Shown one piece after another: positions 7,243 through 15,875 of a stretch of 64,000 nucleotides of DNA. The notes under the pieces are model-generated. The model was not told where the DNA came from, did no database searches, and saw only the letters and a list, made by a program, of their open reading frames with translations. Positions within the stretch are counted from its first letter, which is position 1. Each line of letters starts with the position of its first letter. The position numbers were made by a program, and so were the translations under genes. The stretch covers positions 248,001 to 312,000 of the forward strand of contig NZ_JAMOZL010000007.1 of the NCBI RefSeq assembly GCF_023667495.1. Direction: 5' to 3'. The DNA comes from Dyadobacter sp. MSC1_007. GTDB lineage: Bacteria; Bacteroidota; Bacteroidia; Cytophagales; Spirosomataceae.

Positions 7243-7944
7243 ATGAAACACATTTTGACAACCGCCTTTCTTCTCATGTCAATCCTGGTGACCGCTCAGG
7301 TGCCGAAGGGCGCCTGGAAATCGCAGGAACCAACGGGCAGTGCCTCTTCGCTGATCGTGGCCGACAATTACCTGGTAATTGCTTCCTATAGTATAGGTAA
7401 CAAATATTTCGAACGGACCGAAGGTGGACCCTTCACAATGAGTGGTGATCAGATGACCTACACGCCGGAATTTAACTCCGCGGATACAGCGAAAATCGGG
7501 ATACCGATTGTTTTCACGGTGACCGTAAAAGACGATATTCTCACGCTCCGGTACGAAGAGGCAATGGTCTGGATGCGTGTGGATGACGCTACCAATGTGC
7601 CTATGGCAGGCGCGTGGCATATTACCGAGCGTGCGGATGCGCAAGGTGCGCTGGTGCCGATCCATCAGCAAGGCACGCGAAAAACTTTGAAATTACTATC
7701 GGCAACCCGCTTCCAATGGTTCGCGATCGATCCGGCAGTGAAGGGCTTTTATGCTACGGGCGGAGGTACTTATACAGCTAAAGATGGTAAGTACACCGAG
7801 AATATCCAGTTCTTCTCCAAAGACAACAACCGGGTCGGCTCTTCTTTGAAGTTTGACTTCAAACTGGACAATGGCCGGTGGGACCATAGTGGCAAAAGCA
7901 GCGATGGAAAACCGGTTCACGAGATCTGGGAGAAAATCAAATGA
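7243..7944 (+). CDS. Secreted two-domain lipocalin-like protein
   Basis: Exported protein of 233 aa, signal peptide MKHILTTAFLLMSILVTAQ. The mature part falls into two halves that each begin with a GAW motif: KGAWKSQEPTG near residue 23 and AGAWHITERAD near residue 124. Both contain beta-strand patterns with a central conserved aromatic, suggesting two tandem lipocalin-like domains. The second half resembles the DUF4488 type. Function is unknown. A TAATTTTG box at 7200-7207 could serve as a -7 element. The next gene on this strand is the small Cys-rich gene at 8054. Confidence 0.65.
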   Translation: MKHILTTAFLLMSILVTAQVPKGAWKSQEPTGSASSLIVADNYLVIASYSIGNKYFERTEGGPFTMSGDQMTYTPEFNSADTAKIGIPIVFTVTVKDDILTLRYEEAMVWMRVDDATNVPMAGAWHITERADAQGALVPIHQQGTRKTLKLLSATRFQWFAIDPAVKGFYATGGGTYTAKDGKYTENIQFFSKDNNRVGSSLKFDFKLDNGRWDHSGKSSDGKPVHEIWEKIK

Positions 7945-7999
7945 TGCGTAGGTATCCGGTTATTTATTTAGATTTATTCAAAATAATTTCCTTTCAACA

Positions 8000-8030
8000 T
8001 TTGAATGATTCTAAATAGGTATTACATTTG
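8000..8030 (+). promoter_or_regulatory. Consensus Bacteroidota promoter
   Basis: TTTG at 8000-8003 and TACATTTG at 8023-8030, separated by exactly 19 bp, match the Bacteroidota consensus TTTG-N19-TAnnTTTG. Transcription would begin near 8036, about 18 bp before the small ORF at 8054. This is the best-fitting promoter I found in the window. Confidence 0.8.
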
Positions 8031-8053
8031 TCTGAGTTTTAACAGCAACGTGG

Positions 8054-8209
8054 ATGAGCGCTTTTACCTGTAGTGATTATAGTGCAGTTTCAGACCAGGA
8101 GGTTTCCTGGATGAAAACCTTCGAAGACAGTAGCGAATGTGTGTTTAAGAAGTGTTGTGAGAAGTACAAGAAGAAGGGAAAGCATTGTAAAAAGTGCCCC
8201 AAAAAGTAA
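8054..8209 (+). CDS. Small Cys/Lys-rich protein (51 aa)
   Basis: Short gene lying between the secreted protein gene and lptB. The 51-aa product starts MSAFTCSDYSAVSDQEVSWM. Its second half is strongly basic and Cys-rich: SSECVFKKCCEKYKKKGK, then HCKKCPKK at the end. Six of the seven cysteines, arranged C-x4-CC and C-x2-C, could bind a metal or form disulfides. There is no signal peptide or membrane segment. A consensus promoter precedes it and a hairpin with a T-run follows (8268-8294), so it looks like an independent transcription unit. I do not recognise a named family, though the HCKKCP ending recalls small conserved proteins of Bacteroidota. Function unknown. Confidence 0.72.
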   Translation: MSAFTCSDYSAVSDQEVSWMKTFEDSSECVFKKCCEKYKKKGKHCKKCPKK

Positions 8210-8267
8210 CAATTGCTGTTACACTTTTCGACTAGTAATACAGTTCATGGTGAATAATTGTAAGAGA

Positions 8268-8294
8268 GGGAGTGCCGCCTGAGCGTTCCCTTTT
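8268..8294 (+). terminator. Probable terminator of the small gene
   Basis: GGGAGTGC and GCGTTCCC form an 8-bp stem with two G-U pairs around a 7-nt loop, followed by TTTT. It lies 58 bp after the stop of the 51-aa gene and before the convergent lptB. Confidence 0.6.
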
Positions 8295-8312
8295 CTATGC
8301 TGAAGAGTCTCT

Positions 8313-9044
8313 TTATATCTTCCGTTTCAGCTCGAAGTTCTGTCCCAGGTATACACGCCTTACCACTTCATCTTCTGCCAATTCTTCGGCGGTGCCTTGT
8401 TTTAATATTTTTCCTTCAAAAAGGAGATAGGCGCGGTCGGTGATCGAAAGGGTTTCATTCACATTATGGTCGGTGATGAGAATGCCGATATTCTTGTGTT
8501 TGAGCCTCGCAACGATGCTTTGAATATCCTCTACTGCGATCGGATCGACACCGGCAAACGGTTCATCAAGCAAAATGAATTTCGGATCCACCGCGAGAGA
8601 GCGAGCGATTTCCGTACGTCTCCGCTCACCGCCCGACAGCACCATACCTTTGCTTTTGCGTACGTGCGCGAGGTGAAACTCTTCGATCAGCTCTTCTACT
8701 TTTCGTTTTTGCTCGGTGTGGGTCAAGTCGGTCATTTCGAGCACGGCCCTGATGTTTTCTTCCACCGTAAGTGAACGAAAAACGGAGGCTTCCTGTGCGA
8801 GATAACCCAGGCCAAGCCGCGCCCTTTTGTACATCGGGAGGTTTGTAATGTCCTTATCGTCGAGGTAAACTTTACCGCTGTTTGGCTTCACAAGTCCAAC
8901 CGCCATATAGAATGATGTAGTTTTGCCAGCTCCGTTCGGGCCCAGCAGTCCCACAATTTCACCTTGCTCGACCTGGTAGCTTACATTGTTATTGACAAGT
9001 CGGACACCATATTTCTTTACAAGGTTTTCAGTTCTGAGTATCAT
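8313..9044 (-). CDS. lptB: LPS export ABC transporter ATP-binding protein
   Basis: Cytoplasmic ATPase of the LptBFGC complex that extracts lipopolysaccharide from the inner membrane. The length (243 aa) is typical. Visible motifs: Walker [12 protein letters not shown] near residue 36, the Q-loop in [12 protein letters not shown] (characteristic of LptB), signature LSGGERRR, Walker [13 protein letters not shown], and switch His in ILITDHNV. The first residues, [13 protein letters not shown], support the ATG. recJ lies about 30 bp upstream on the same strand, so the two may be co-transcribed; the membrane partners LptF/G are not in the window. Confidence 0.95.
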   Translation of the reverse strand: MILRTENLVKKYGVRLVNNNVSYQVEQGEIVGLLGPNGAGKTTSFYMAVGLVKPNSGKVYLDDKDITNLPMYKRARLGLGYLAQEASVFRSLTVEENIRAVLEMTDLTHTEQKRKVEELIEEFHLAHVRKSKGMVLSGGERRRTEIARSLAVDPKFILLDEPFAGVDPIAVEDIQSIVARLKHKNIGILITDHNVNETLSITDRAYLLFEGKILKQGTAEELAEDEVVRRVYLGQNFELKRKI

Positions 9045-9075
9045 TGTTCGTTTTAATTCAATGGCTGAGCCCCGC

Positions 9076-10788
9076 TCAGTGCAGCTTAATGTCTTTCAAC
9101 GAAAGCTGTAACGTTTTTTTATCGCGAAAGTTATTTTCTTCAAGGCAGTAACAAATGGAGAACGGCCGGCCGTTGACGATGTCCGGATAGAAATGCCCCA
9201 TTCCAAACCCGATCGCCGTAAATACTGCCGAGTTCTTCTGCTTTACATCGAACTTGATGTGTTTTTCCTTCATCAACGACGGCCTTCCGACCAGCGTTAT
9301 ATCGCCCGACTCGAATATCGGAGTCATATTGCCCGGGCCGAATGGGCCCATTTGTTTCAGGACGTTATAGAATTTGGGTGTGATGTCTTCAAGATCGAGC
9401 ACCATATCCACATTAATCATCGGTACGAGCTGTTCAGGCAGGATGCGGCTACTTACGATTTCGTTGAATCGGGCACGGAATGCTTCCACATTATCCAGCG
9501 GTAATGTAAGCCCGGCCGCGAAAGTGTGGCCGCCATATTGTTCCAGCAGGTCAGCACATTCTTCTATTGCTTCATAAACATCAAATCCCGGAACTGAGCG
9601 CGCAGAGCCAGCTGCTTTACCGTGTGATTGGGTCAGAATAATGGTAGGACGATGGTATTTTTCGATACACCGGCTGGCCACAATTCCGATCACACCTTTG
9701 TGCCAGTCTTCCTTATATAATACGGTACTTTTTGCGCTCGAAAACCATTCATCGTTTTCGATCATAAAAAGAGCCTGCTCGGTAATGCTTGAATCGAAAT
9801 TGCGTCGCTCGCTGTTATGCTTGTTGATTTCCTGAGCAAATTCCATTGCCTCCTCTTCGACTTCCGAAAGTAACAGACGGACAGCTTCTTTGGCATGCTT
9901 GATACGTCCGGCAGCATTAATCCTCGGACCCAGGCCAAAAACCACATTGGTAATGTCCAGCGCACCTGAAATGCCTGCAATTTGTATCAATGCTTTAATC
10001 CCTGTCCGTGGAGCGGTATTCAGTCTCTGCAACCCATAGAATGCAAGCACGCGGTTTTCGCCGGTAATAGGCACAATGTCGGAAGCAATGCTGACCATGA
10101 GCAGGTCCAGGTAATCGTATAAGCTTTCCTGATCCAGTCCTTGATCGATGCAAAATGCCTGTAAAAGCTTAAATCCGACCCCACAACCGGTGAGCTCTTT
10201 ATAAGGATAAAAGCAATCGTCCCGTTTCGGGTCCAGTACAGCTACGGCAGGAGGAAGCTCGTCGCCGGGCCTGTGGTGGTCACATATAATAAAGTCAATG
10301 CCTTTTTCAGCAGCAACTGTTACTTTATCTACGGATTTGACGCCGCAGTCGAGGGTTACAATTAATGTAAAGCCATTTTGTGCTGCCCATTCAATGCCCT
10401 GCCACGAAACACCATAACCTTCTTCGTAGCGGTCCGGGATATAATAGTCGAGATGGTTGTATATTTTTTTCAAAAACCCATAGAACAATGCAACGGACGT
10501 GGTACCATCGACATCGTAGTCACCATATACCAGGATTTTTTCATTGCTGGCGATGGCCTTCACGATTCTGGCTACGGCCAGCTCCATATCCTTCATCAGG
10601 AATGGGTCGTGCATATGGGTTATCTCAGGGCGGAAAAAGTTGCGCGATTGCTCGAAATCGAGAATGCCCCGCTGGACCAAAAGCGTTGCCAGTGAAGGGC
10701 TTACTTTCAGTGATTCTGCTAGTTCCCGCACAACTTGTTGCTGGTCAGGGGTAAAGGGAGGGTGGTGTATCCAGCGCTTTTCAATCAT
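9076..10788 (-). CDS. recJ: Single-stranded-DNA-specific exonuclease RecJ
   Basis: 5'-3' exonuclease on single-stranded DNA, acting in RecFOR recombination and mismatch and base excision repair. DHH-family motifs: [12 protein letters not shown] (motif I), TLDCGV (motif II), [11 protein letters not shown] (motif III) and SIASDIVPI. The DHHA1 part carries GHTFAAGL, and an OB-like domain ends the protein. I use the ATG at 10788 (570 aa, [12 protein letters not shown]), which fits the usual RecJ N-terminus. An upstream TTG at 10848 would overlap the ruvX promoter region. It is divergent from ruvX, and recO is also nearby at 6482. Confidence 0.95.
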   Translation of the reverse strand: MIEKRWIHHPPFTPDQQQVVRELAESLKVSPSLATLLVQRGILDFEQSRNFFRPEITHMHDPFLMKDMELAVARIVKAIASNEKILVYGDYDVDGTTSVALFYGFLKKIYNHLDYYIPDRYEEGYGVSWQGIEWAAQNGFTLIVTLDCGVKSVDKVTVAAEKGIDFIICDHHRPGDELPPAVAVLDPKRDDCFYPYKELTGCGVGFKLLQAFCIDQGLDQESLYDYLDLLMVSIASDIVPITGENRVLAFYGLQRLNTAPRTGIKALIQIAGISGALDITNVVFGLGPRINAAGRIKHAKEAVRLLLSEVEEEAMEFAQEINKHNSERRNFDSSITEQALFMIENDEWFSSAKSTVLYKEDWHKGVIGIVASRCIEKYHRPTIILTQSHGKAAGSARSVPGFDVYEAIEECADLLEQYGGHTFAAGLTLPLDNVEAFRARFNEIVSSRILPEQLVPMINVDMVLDLEDITPKFYNVLKQMGPFGPGNMTPIFESGDITLVGRPSLMKEKHIKFDVKQKNSAVFTAIGFGMGHFYPDIVNGRPFSICYCLEENNFRDKKTLQLSLKDIKLH

Positions 10789-10873
10789 AAGGCAAAGATA
10801 ATCGGATTCCGTAATGCGCCCATCAAAATGTACGATCGGTCCGGGCAATCAGGAAAAGCTAATGGAAAGGTCT

Positions 10874-10881
10874 TATCTTTG
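10874..10881 (+). promoter_or_regulatory. Putative -7 element for ruvX
   Basis: TATCTTTG fits TAnnTTTG and sits 26 bp before the ruvX start codon. No good -33 TTTG is seen at 17-23 bp. Confidence 0.4.
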
Positions 10882-10907
10882 CAAACTATTAACATTTTTT
10901 AAAATAC

Positions 10908-11321
10908 ATGCCGCGTCTTTTGGCAATCGACTATGGTGCTAAGCGCACCGGCATCGCAGTAACCGATCCACTCCAAATCATTGCCACGGCCTTAGATACT
11001 GTCCGTACGCATGATCTGATGGAGTTTTTAAAAAAATATGCAGGCCAGGAACAAATCGAGGCATTTGTCGTGGGAATGCCTAAGCGGCTGGACAATACAG
11101 CGAGCGAAAATGCAGCAAGAGTTACGGCTTTTGTGAAGACATTGCAAAAAGGATTTCCCGACATCCCTGTCCACCTGCATGACGAACGCTTTACTTCCTC
11201 AATGGCACTTCAATCGATGATCGCCGCGGGCTCGAAAAAAAGCGACAGAATGAGTAAAGGCAATATCGACAAAATCAGCGCGACCATTATCCTGCAATCT
11301 TTTATGGAAAGCAGAAGATAA
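10908..11321 (+). CDS. ruvX: Holliday junction resolvase-like RuvX (YqgF)
   Basis: RNase H-like nuclease of the YqgF/RuvX family, essential in many bacteria and implicated in pre-16S rRNA end processing, with a proposed junction-resolving role. At 137 aa it has the expected size. Motifs are RLLAIDYGAKRTGIAVTD (first catalytic Asp), FVVGMPKRLDNT, VHLHDERFTS (Glu) and KSDRMSKGNIDKISATIIL with the final Asp. def follows on the same strand after 51 bp, so the two may share a transcript. The gene is divergent from recJ. Confidence 0.93.
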   Translation: MPRLLAIDYGAKRTGIAVTDPLQIIATALDTVRTHDLMEFLKKYAGQEQIEAFVVGMPKRLDNTASENAARVTAFVKTLQKGFPDIPVHLHDERFTSSMALQSMIAAGSKKSDRMSKGNIDKISATIILQSFMESRR

Positions 11322-11372
11322 GCCGCCATCAAACCGCAATTACAGAACGAATCAATAAAAGTCTAATATAAT

Positions 11373-11960
11373 ATGATCTATCCTATAGTAGCATACGGTG
11401 ACCCTATTCTGAGAAAGCCAACACGATTTATCGAAAAAGATGAAATCGATCTGAAAAAACTCTCTGAGGATATGTTTGAAACCATGCATTCTGCTAATGG
11501 AGTGGGACTTGCTGCCCCGCAGATTGGAATGAATATCCGTGTTTTCGTAGTAGACGGTACTCCTTTCGCCGAACGCGATGAGGAGGATGACGACGACGAG
11601 CCGGATCTTTCCCTGGTCGATTTCAAAAAGACATTTGTCAATCCCGAGATATTGGAAGAAACCGGGGAAGAGTGGGCATTCGAAGAAGGCTGCCTGAGCA
11701 TTCCTGGAATCCGCGGTGACGTATATCGCCCCGAAACATTGCGGATCCGTTACCGCGATACCGAGTGGAACGAATACGAGGAGGAATACTCTGGCATGGC
11801 GGCCCGCATCATCCAGCATGAATACGATCACCTGCTTGGCAAGTTGTTTGTTGATTATCTGCCTACATTAAAGAAGCAGTTCATCAAGAAAAAACTGACC
11901 GATATTTCGAAGGGTAATGTAGATGCTGATTACCGCATGCGCTTTCCCAACCGCAGATAG
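11373..11960 (+). CDS. def: Peptide deformylase
   Basis: Removes the N-formyl group from new proteins. The three metal-site motifs are intact: GVGLAAPQIG (about residues 43-52), EEGCLSIPG (near 105) and QHEYDHLLG (near 150), giving the Cys and two His ligands. The length is 195 aa. An unusually acidic insertion (ERDEEDDDDEPD, about residues 67-78) lies between motifs 1 and 2; it is probably a surface loop. The ATG context is clear. ruvX lies upstream and the nitrilase-family gene downstream on the same strand. Confidence 0.95.
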   Translation: MIYPIVAYGDPILRKPTRFIEKDEIDLKKLSEDMFETMHSANGVGLAAPQIGMNIRVFVVDGTPFAERDEEDDDDEPDLSLVDFKKTFVNPEILEETGEEWAFEEGCLSIPGIRGDVYRPETLRIRYRDTEWNEYEEEYSGMAARIIQHEYDHLLGKLFVDYLPTLKKQFIKKKLTDISKGNVDADYRMRFPNRR

Positions 11961-11986
11961 CAACTTCAAGCCAATTGAACATTGAA

Positions 11987-12781
11987 ATGCAGGACAAACA
12001 AGCCGATAGCCAGCTTAACGTCGCATTAATGCAGGCCGATCTTTACTGGGAGGATGTAACGGCCAATCTGTCGTCATTCGAGGAGAAGATAGCAAACCTT
12101 GCTGAGGCGGTTGACGTGATAGTGCTGCCCGAAATGTTCAATACAGGGTTTACAATGAACACCGCCGTTGCCGAGCCCATGAACCTTACCACCACGCGGT
12201 GGATGAAGCAGGTTTCGAAGCAAGCCAATGCACTAATAATAGGTAGCTTCCCCGTGCGGGAAGGGGGCCGTTATTACAATCGCCTGCTGTGCGTCGCACC
12301 CGACGGTTCATATAGTCAAAACGACAAGCGCCACCTGTTCAGTTACGGAAGTGAGCATCTGACCTATTCTCCCGGTGCGTCCCGATTGGTCGTTGAATGG
12401 AAAGGGTGGAAAATATGTCCGCTTGTTTGTTATGACCTCCGTTTTCCGGTTTGGAGCCGGAATGTGGTTTCGGATCCCTATGACCTGCTGATCTACGTTG
12501 CCAACTGGCCGGCCAGGCGTACACACGCATGGGAAACGCTTCTTAAAGCCCGAGCGATAGAAAACCAGACTTACGTGGTTGGGGTTAATAGAATTGGAGT
12601 GGACGGCAATGGCCTGGAATACCGCGGCGACTCCGTTGCACTCGATTACCTGGGAGAGCCGCTGAACTTGCTTGGTTCCGCCGAGGTCGAAAAGGTGGTG
12701 CATTTTTCTAAAAACGACCTGAATGCATACCGCCGCAGTTTCCCTGCGCTCGCGGATGGAGATGCTTTTGAATTGCTTTGA
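11987..12781 (+). CDS. Nitrilase-superfamily omega-amidase (YafV-like)
   Basis: Carbon-nitrogen hydrolase of 264 aa. The catalytic triad is visible: Glu in IVLPEMFNTGF, Lys in QNDKRHLFSYGSEH, Cys in CPLVCYDLRFPVWSRN. The sequence around them matches the omega-amidase branch (YafV/Nit2), which hydrolyses alpha-keto acid amides such as 2-oxoglutaramate in metabolite repair. The ATG at 11987 lies 27 bp after the def stop, consistent with one operon; a TTG four codons earlier is less likely. Substrate is inferred from the family only. Confidence 0.85.
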   Translation: MQDKQADSQLNVALMQADLYWEDVTANLSSFEEKIANLAEAVDVIVLPEMFNTGFTMNTAVAEPMNLTTTRWMKQVSKQANALIIGSFPVREGGRYYNRLLCVAPDGSYSQNDKRHLFSYGSEHLTYSPGASRLVVEWKGWKICPLVCYDLRFPVWSRNVVSDPYDLLIYVANWPARRTHAWETLLKARAIENQTYVVGVNRIGVDGNGLEYRGDSVALDYLGEPLNLLGSAEVEKVVHFSKNDLNAYRRSFPALADGDAFELL

Positions 12782-12807
12782 GTAGGTATCGGGCACTGTG
12801 CCCACAC

Positions 12808-13095
12808 TTACTCAATCACTTTGGGTACCTTTATATATATGTCATCTTTTGACGGCGCATTCGATAGGGCATCTTTTCTGCTCAGGGTGTTCGAGCCGAT
12901 ATCTGAACGCCAGTTATTTTCCTCGTCCAGCACGTGTGTTAGGGGTTCTACGCCCTCTGTATCGATTTCGTTGAGCTGATCCATCCATGTAAGGACGGAA
13001 TCCATACTTTTCAACAGAGCAGCTTTTTCTTCCGGCTTGATCTCCAGGCGCGCAAGGTGCGCAATCTTTGTCAGCGACTCGTTGTCAATTTTCAT
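12808..13095 (-). CDS. gatC: Glutamyl-tRNA(Gln)/Asp-tRNA(Asn) amidotransferase subunit C
   Basis: Small stabilising subunit of the GatCAB amidotransferase that converts mischarged Glu-tRNA(Gln) to Gln-tRNA(Gln). At 95 aa it has the usual size. Family signatures are KIAHLARLEI near the start, ILTWMDQLNEIDTEGVEPLTHV in the middle, and the C-terminal DDIYIKVPKVIE. gatA and gatB are not adjacent, as is common outside Firmicutes. The gene is monocistronic, convergent with the nitrilase-family gene. Confidence 0.95.
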   Translation of the reverse strand: MKIDNESLTKIAHLARLEIKPEEKAALLKSMDSVLTWMDQLNEIDTEGVEPLTHVLDEENNWRSDIGSNTLSRKDALSNAPSKDDIYIKVPKVIE

Positions 13096-13721
13096 CGTAT
13101 TTTAAGAATTTGTTAAGTTAGTGGCCCGTCATCGATGGAAAGGCAAAATTACCGGATTTTTGTCATTCCGCTTACACTATTGGGGAGGGAAATTGCGTAA
13201 GGGGTATGAGCATGGGCTAAAAATCGGGGTATAGGGGCGCATTGATTTAATCAAATTCTGCCTGCCGGGCGAAAACGGCCATGCTCAAATTTTAAAATTG
13301 TTGTTTAGACACATAGTAGGAGAAAAATAATATTTGCTTTTCTGGGGTAATGTTGAAATATTTTGAAATGCAAATCTCCTTACCAAAAAACATGTTAGCA
13401 GTAATGGGCGAAAAGAGTACAAATTAACACCTGTTTGCTGTAAGTGGGTATTTGCCTATCAATCAGTATTAAAACTAGAAAATCTACTAAAATAGAGAGG
13501 AAGACGTTCTTTAAATTATGCAATTTTTAATCGGTTCTGCGAAAAATCTGAGAAAAAATCTGACGAAATGCTTGCTTTTTTTTAAAAGGAAAACTCATAC
13601 TTTTGTAGATGTCGATTATCTGAAAAGCATTCAAAATTTTATTTTACTAAAACCAGTTTTAACCAAAAGTTTTATTTAATTCACAACCAAAATCTCAATT
13701 TAACCTTTAAAAGTAAGTCTG
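13096..13721. other. Long leader/intergenic region before the TonB operon
   Basis: 626-bp AT-rich stretch between gatC and exbB. I see no ORF or RNA gene. It contains a promoter-like pair at 13572-13605, leaving a leader of about 110 nt before the exbB start. The upstream 400 bp hold no clear hairpin. Confidence 0.6.
13572..13605 (+). promoter_or_regulatory. Putative promoter of the exbB-exbD-tonB operon
   Basis: TTG at 13572-13574 and TACTTTTG at 13598-13605, 23 bp apart, fit the loose Bacteroidota pattern TTG-N17-23-TAnnTTTG. It is the best candidate in the long upstream region. Confidence 0.5.
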
Positions 13722-14561
13722 ATGGAAAAGAAAGCTACAAGTCCGGCACCAGCTCCAAAGCCTGCTGCGGCAGCAACAAAAGGCAAAGGCGGTTTGAACC
13801 CGGCATTGGTAATCCCTCTACTATTTGCGATTGCACTATGCGTTTACATTTTCGTGTTGGGAGCTCCCGAGCACTTTAAGGATGGCGATCACGCAAAAGG
13901 CCCAATCGATGGAGATTACTACGGAATCGTTTACAAAGGAGGTCCTATCGTACCGATTTTGATGACATGTTTCCTGATCGTATTAACTTTTACAATCGAG
14001 CGTCTGATCACTTTGAACAAAGCAAGCGGCTCAGGCAGCATCGATTCATTTGTTCGTAAGGTAAGAGGCCTGCTTGACAAGAACCAAATCGACGAGGCAA
14101 TCAAAGAATGCGACAGACAAAAAGGCTCAGTTGGTAATGTTATCAAGGCTGGTCTTTTGAAATATAAGCAATTGACTACTGAGACTGCTCTTGACAAAGA
14201 GCAAAAATTGGCGGCTCTTCAGAAAGAAATTGAAGAAGCTACTACGCTTGAACTTCCAATGCTTCAGAAAAACCTTACCATTATCGCTACACTAGCGGGT
14301 GCTTCTACTCTTTTGGCACTTCTTGGAACGGTAATCGGTATGATTAAAGCGTTCGCGGCACTTGGTACATCAGGTTCTCCTGACTCTGCTGCACTTGCAA
14401 CTGGTATCTCTGAGGCCCTTATCAATACCGCTCTTGGTATCGGTACTTCGGCTATCGCGACGATCTCTTACGCTTACCTGAACAGCCGTGTTGACGATCT
14501 TACTTACAGCATTGACGAAATTGGCATGAGCCTTCAGTCAAACTTTGCTGCACACTATTGA
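13722..14561 (+). CDS. exbB: MotA/TolQ/ExbB proton channel family protein
   Basis: Inner-membrane component that, with ExbD, uses the proton motive force to energise TonB. It has 279 aa. A Lys/Ala/Pro-rich N-terminus precedes TM1 (PALVIPLLFAIALCVYIFVL), TM2 (GPIVPILMTCFLIVLTFTIE), a cytoplasmic helical region, then TM3-TM4 (TIIATLAGASTLLALLGTVIGMIKAF and ISEALINTALGIGTSAIATISYAYL), the conserved ExbB/TolQ channel segment. First gene of an operon with two exbD genes and tonB, which supports ExbB over TolQ or MotA. Confidence 0.92.
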   Translation: MEKKATSPAPAPKPAAAATKGKGGLNPALVIPLLFAIALCVYIFVLGAPEHFKDGDHAKGPIDGDYYGIVYKGGPIVPILMTCFLIVLTFTIERLITLNKASGSGSIDSFVRKVRGLLDKNQIDEAIKECDRQKGSVGNVIKAGLLKYKQLTTETALDKEQKLAALQKEIEEATTLELPMLQKNLTIIATLAGASTLLALLGTVIGMIKAFAALGTSGSPDSAALATGISEALINTALGIGTSAIATISYAYLNSRVDDLTYSIDEIGMSLQSNFAAHY

Positions 14562-14623
14562 TAGTTCTTTGAACTAAATAATAGTGAAGTTTCGTTAATA
14601 TAAAAAAAACTTATATATTTGCT

Positions 14624-15238
14624 ATGGGAAAGGTAAGACCTAAGAAGCACGCCCCGCATACTGATATGACGGCGATGACTGACGTAGCGTTCTTACTATT
14701 GACGTTCTTCATTATGACGGCAACCTTTAAGTCGAATGACGCGGAGATAACCACTCCAACGTCCATTTCGCAAATTAAAGTGCCAGATGATGATATAATG
14801 GTCATTAGTATAGACAAAGCGGGAAAGGTGTTCTTCGGAGTGGATGCACAACCTGTCAGGGCAGCAATGCTTGATAATATCGGACAGGCAAAAGGCATCA
14901 CATTTACAGATACGGAGAAAGCAAAATTTGCACTGCAGTCGAGTTTCGGATTTCCGTTGAACCAGTTGAAGCCTTGGCTTAATATGCCAAAGGACCAAAT
15001 GTCTCAGGTGAAACAACCTGGTATTCCTGTGGATTCAACAGGCGCCAGCGAACTTGCTGACTGGGTATATGCTGCACGTAAGGCCAACAGCCAATTGCGT
15101 ATCGCTTTGAAAGGGGACAATTTTTCTAAATTCCCTGTTTTTAAAGATGTACTGGCTAACCTTCAGTCGCAGAATATCAACAAGTTCAACCTGATCACAG
15201 GTAGCGAACAAGCACCGGCCGGTTATACAAACGAATAA
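14624..15238 (+). CDS. exbD: ExbD/TolR family biopolymer transport protein (first copy)
   Basis: Single-pass inner-membrane protein of 204 aa. It has a short basic cytoplasmic N-terminus (KVRPKKHAPHTDMTAMTDVAFLLLTFFIM) with the membrane-embedded Asp required for proton use in ExbD, followed by a periplasmic domain. The C-terminal part (PVFKDVLANLQSQNINKFNLITG) resembles the ExbD periplasmic fold. It is 62 bp after exbB and 25 bp before a second, distinct exbD, so the motor probably contains two different ExbD proteins. Confidence 0.92.
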   Translation: MGKVRPKKHAPHTDMTAMTDVAFLLLTFFIMTATFKSNDAEITTPTSISQIKVPDDDIMVISIDKAGKVFFGVDAQPVRAAMLDNIGQAKGITFTDTEKAKFALQSSFGFPLNQLKPWLNMPKDQMSQVKQPGIPVDSTGASELADWVYAARKANSQLRIALKGDNFSKFPVFKDVLANLQSQNINKFNLITGSEQAPAGYTNE

Positions 15239-15263
15239 TGTTATCATTTAATAATTAGAAGAA

Positions 15264-15848
15264 ATGGCAGCAATTGAAGAATCCGGTGGTGGTGGGCATG
15301 GTAAAGGTGATGGTAAGGTTCGGGCCAAGAAAATGTCCACCCGTGTGGACATGACTCCAATGGTAGACTTAGGATTTTTACTTATTACGTTTTTCATGCT
15401 AGCGACAACTATGTCAAAGCCGACATCTATGACGTTGGCAGTGCCTGATAAAACGGATGAGGAGGATAAAGAGAAAACCGAACCTTTGAAAGCATCGAAA
15501 GTGCTTACCCTATTCATGGGTGCGAATGACGACGTATATTATCTGGATGGAGTTGCAGCTGATGATGACAATGCAGCGACGTCCCTGAAAACTACCCGTT
15601 ATGGCTTCGATCTCAGAAGTGTGATTTTTGCTTCTGCAAAACGGATCAACGCCGCTAACCCCAAGGATGAAAAAGGTAACGAGCCTTTTGTGGTTGTAAT
15701 CAAGCCGACGGCCGTCTCCACCTATAAGAACATGGTGGACGTACTGGACGAAATGGCAATTACCAAATCAAAAAGGTATGCGCTTGTAGAGACACTTACT
15801 GATGCAGAAAAGAAGCTATTGGGCGATAAAGTAATACCGAAAAATTAG
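15264..15848 (+). CDS. exbD: ExbD/TolR family biopolymer transport protein (second copy)
   Basis: Second ExbD paralogue, 194 aa. A Gly-rich N-terminus is followed by KMSTRVDMTPMVDLGFLLITFFML, again with the conserved Asp in the transmembrane helix. The periplasmic domain ends in YKNMVDVLDEMAITKSKRYALVETL. It differs considerably from the first copy outside the membrane helix, so this is an old duplication. The gene sits between exbD1 and tonB, 27 bp from tonB. Confidence 0.92.
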   Translation: MAAIEESGGGGHGKGDGKVRAKKMSTRVDMTPMVDLGFLLITFFMLATTMSKPTSMTLAVPDKTDEEDKEKTEPLKASKVLTLFMGANDDVYYLDGVAADDDNAATSLKTTRYGFDLRSVIFASAKRINAANPKDEKGNEPFVVVIKPTAVSTYKNMVDVLDEMAITKSKRYALVETLTDAEKKLLGDKVIPKN

Positions 15849-15875
15849 TTTTAAATCAAAATCAATCAAAGCGCC

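Noticed and set aside
12789-12803. Short GGGCACTGTGCCC hairpin between the amidase gene and gatC
   Set aside because: The stem is short and no T-run follows; it may help end transcription but I cannot support it as a terminator.
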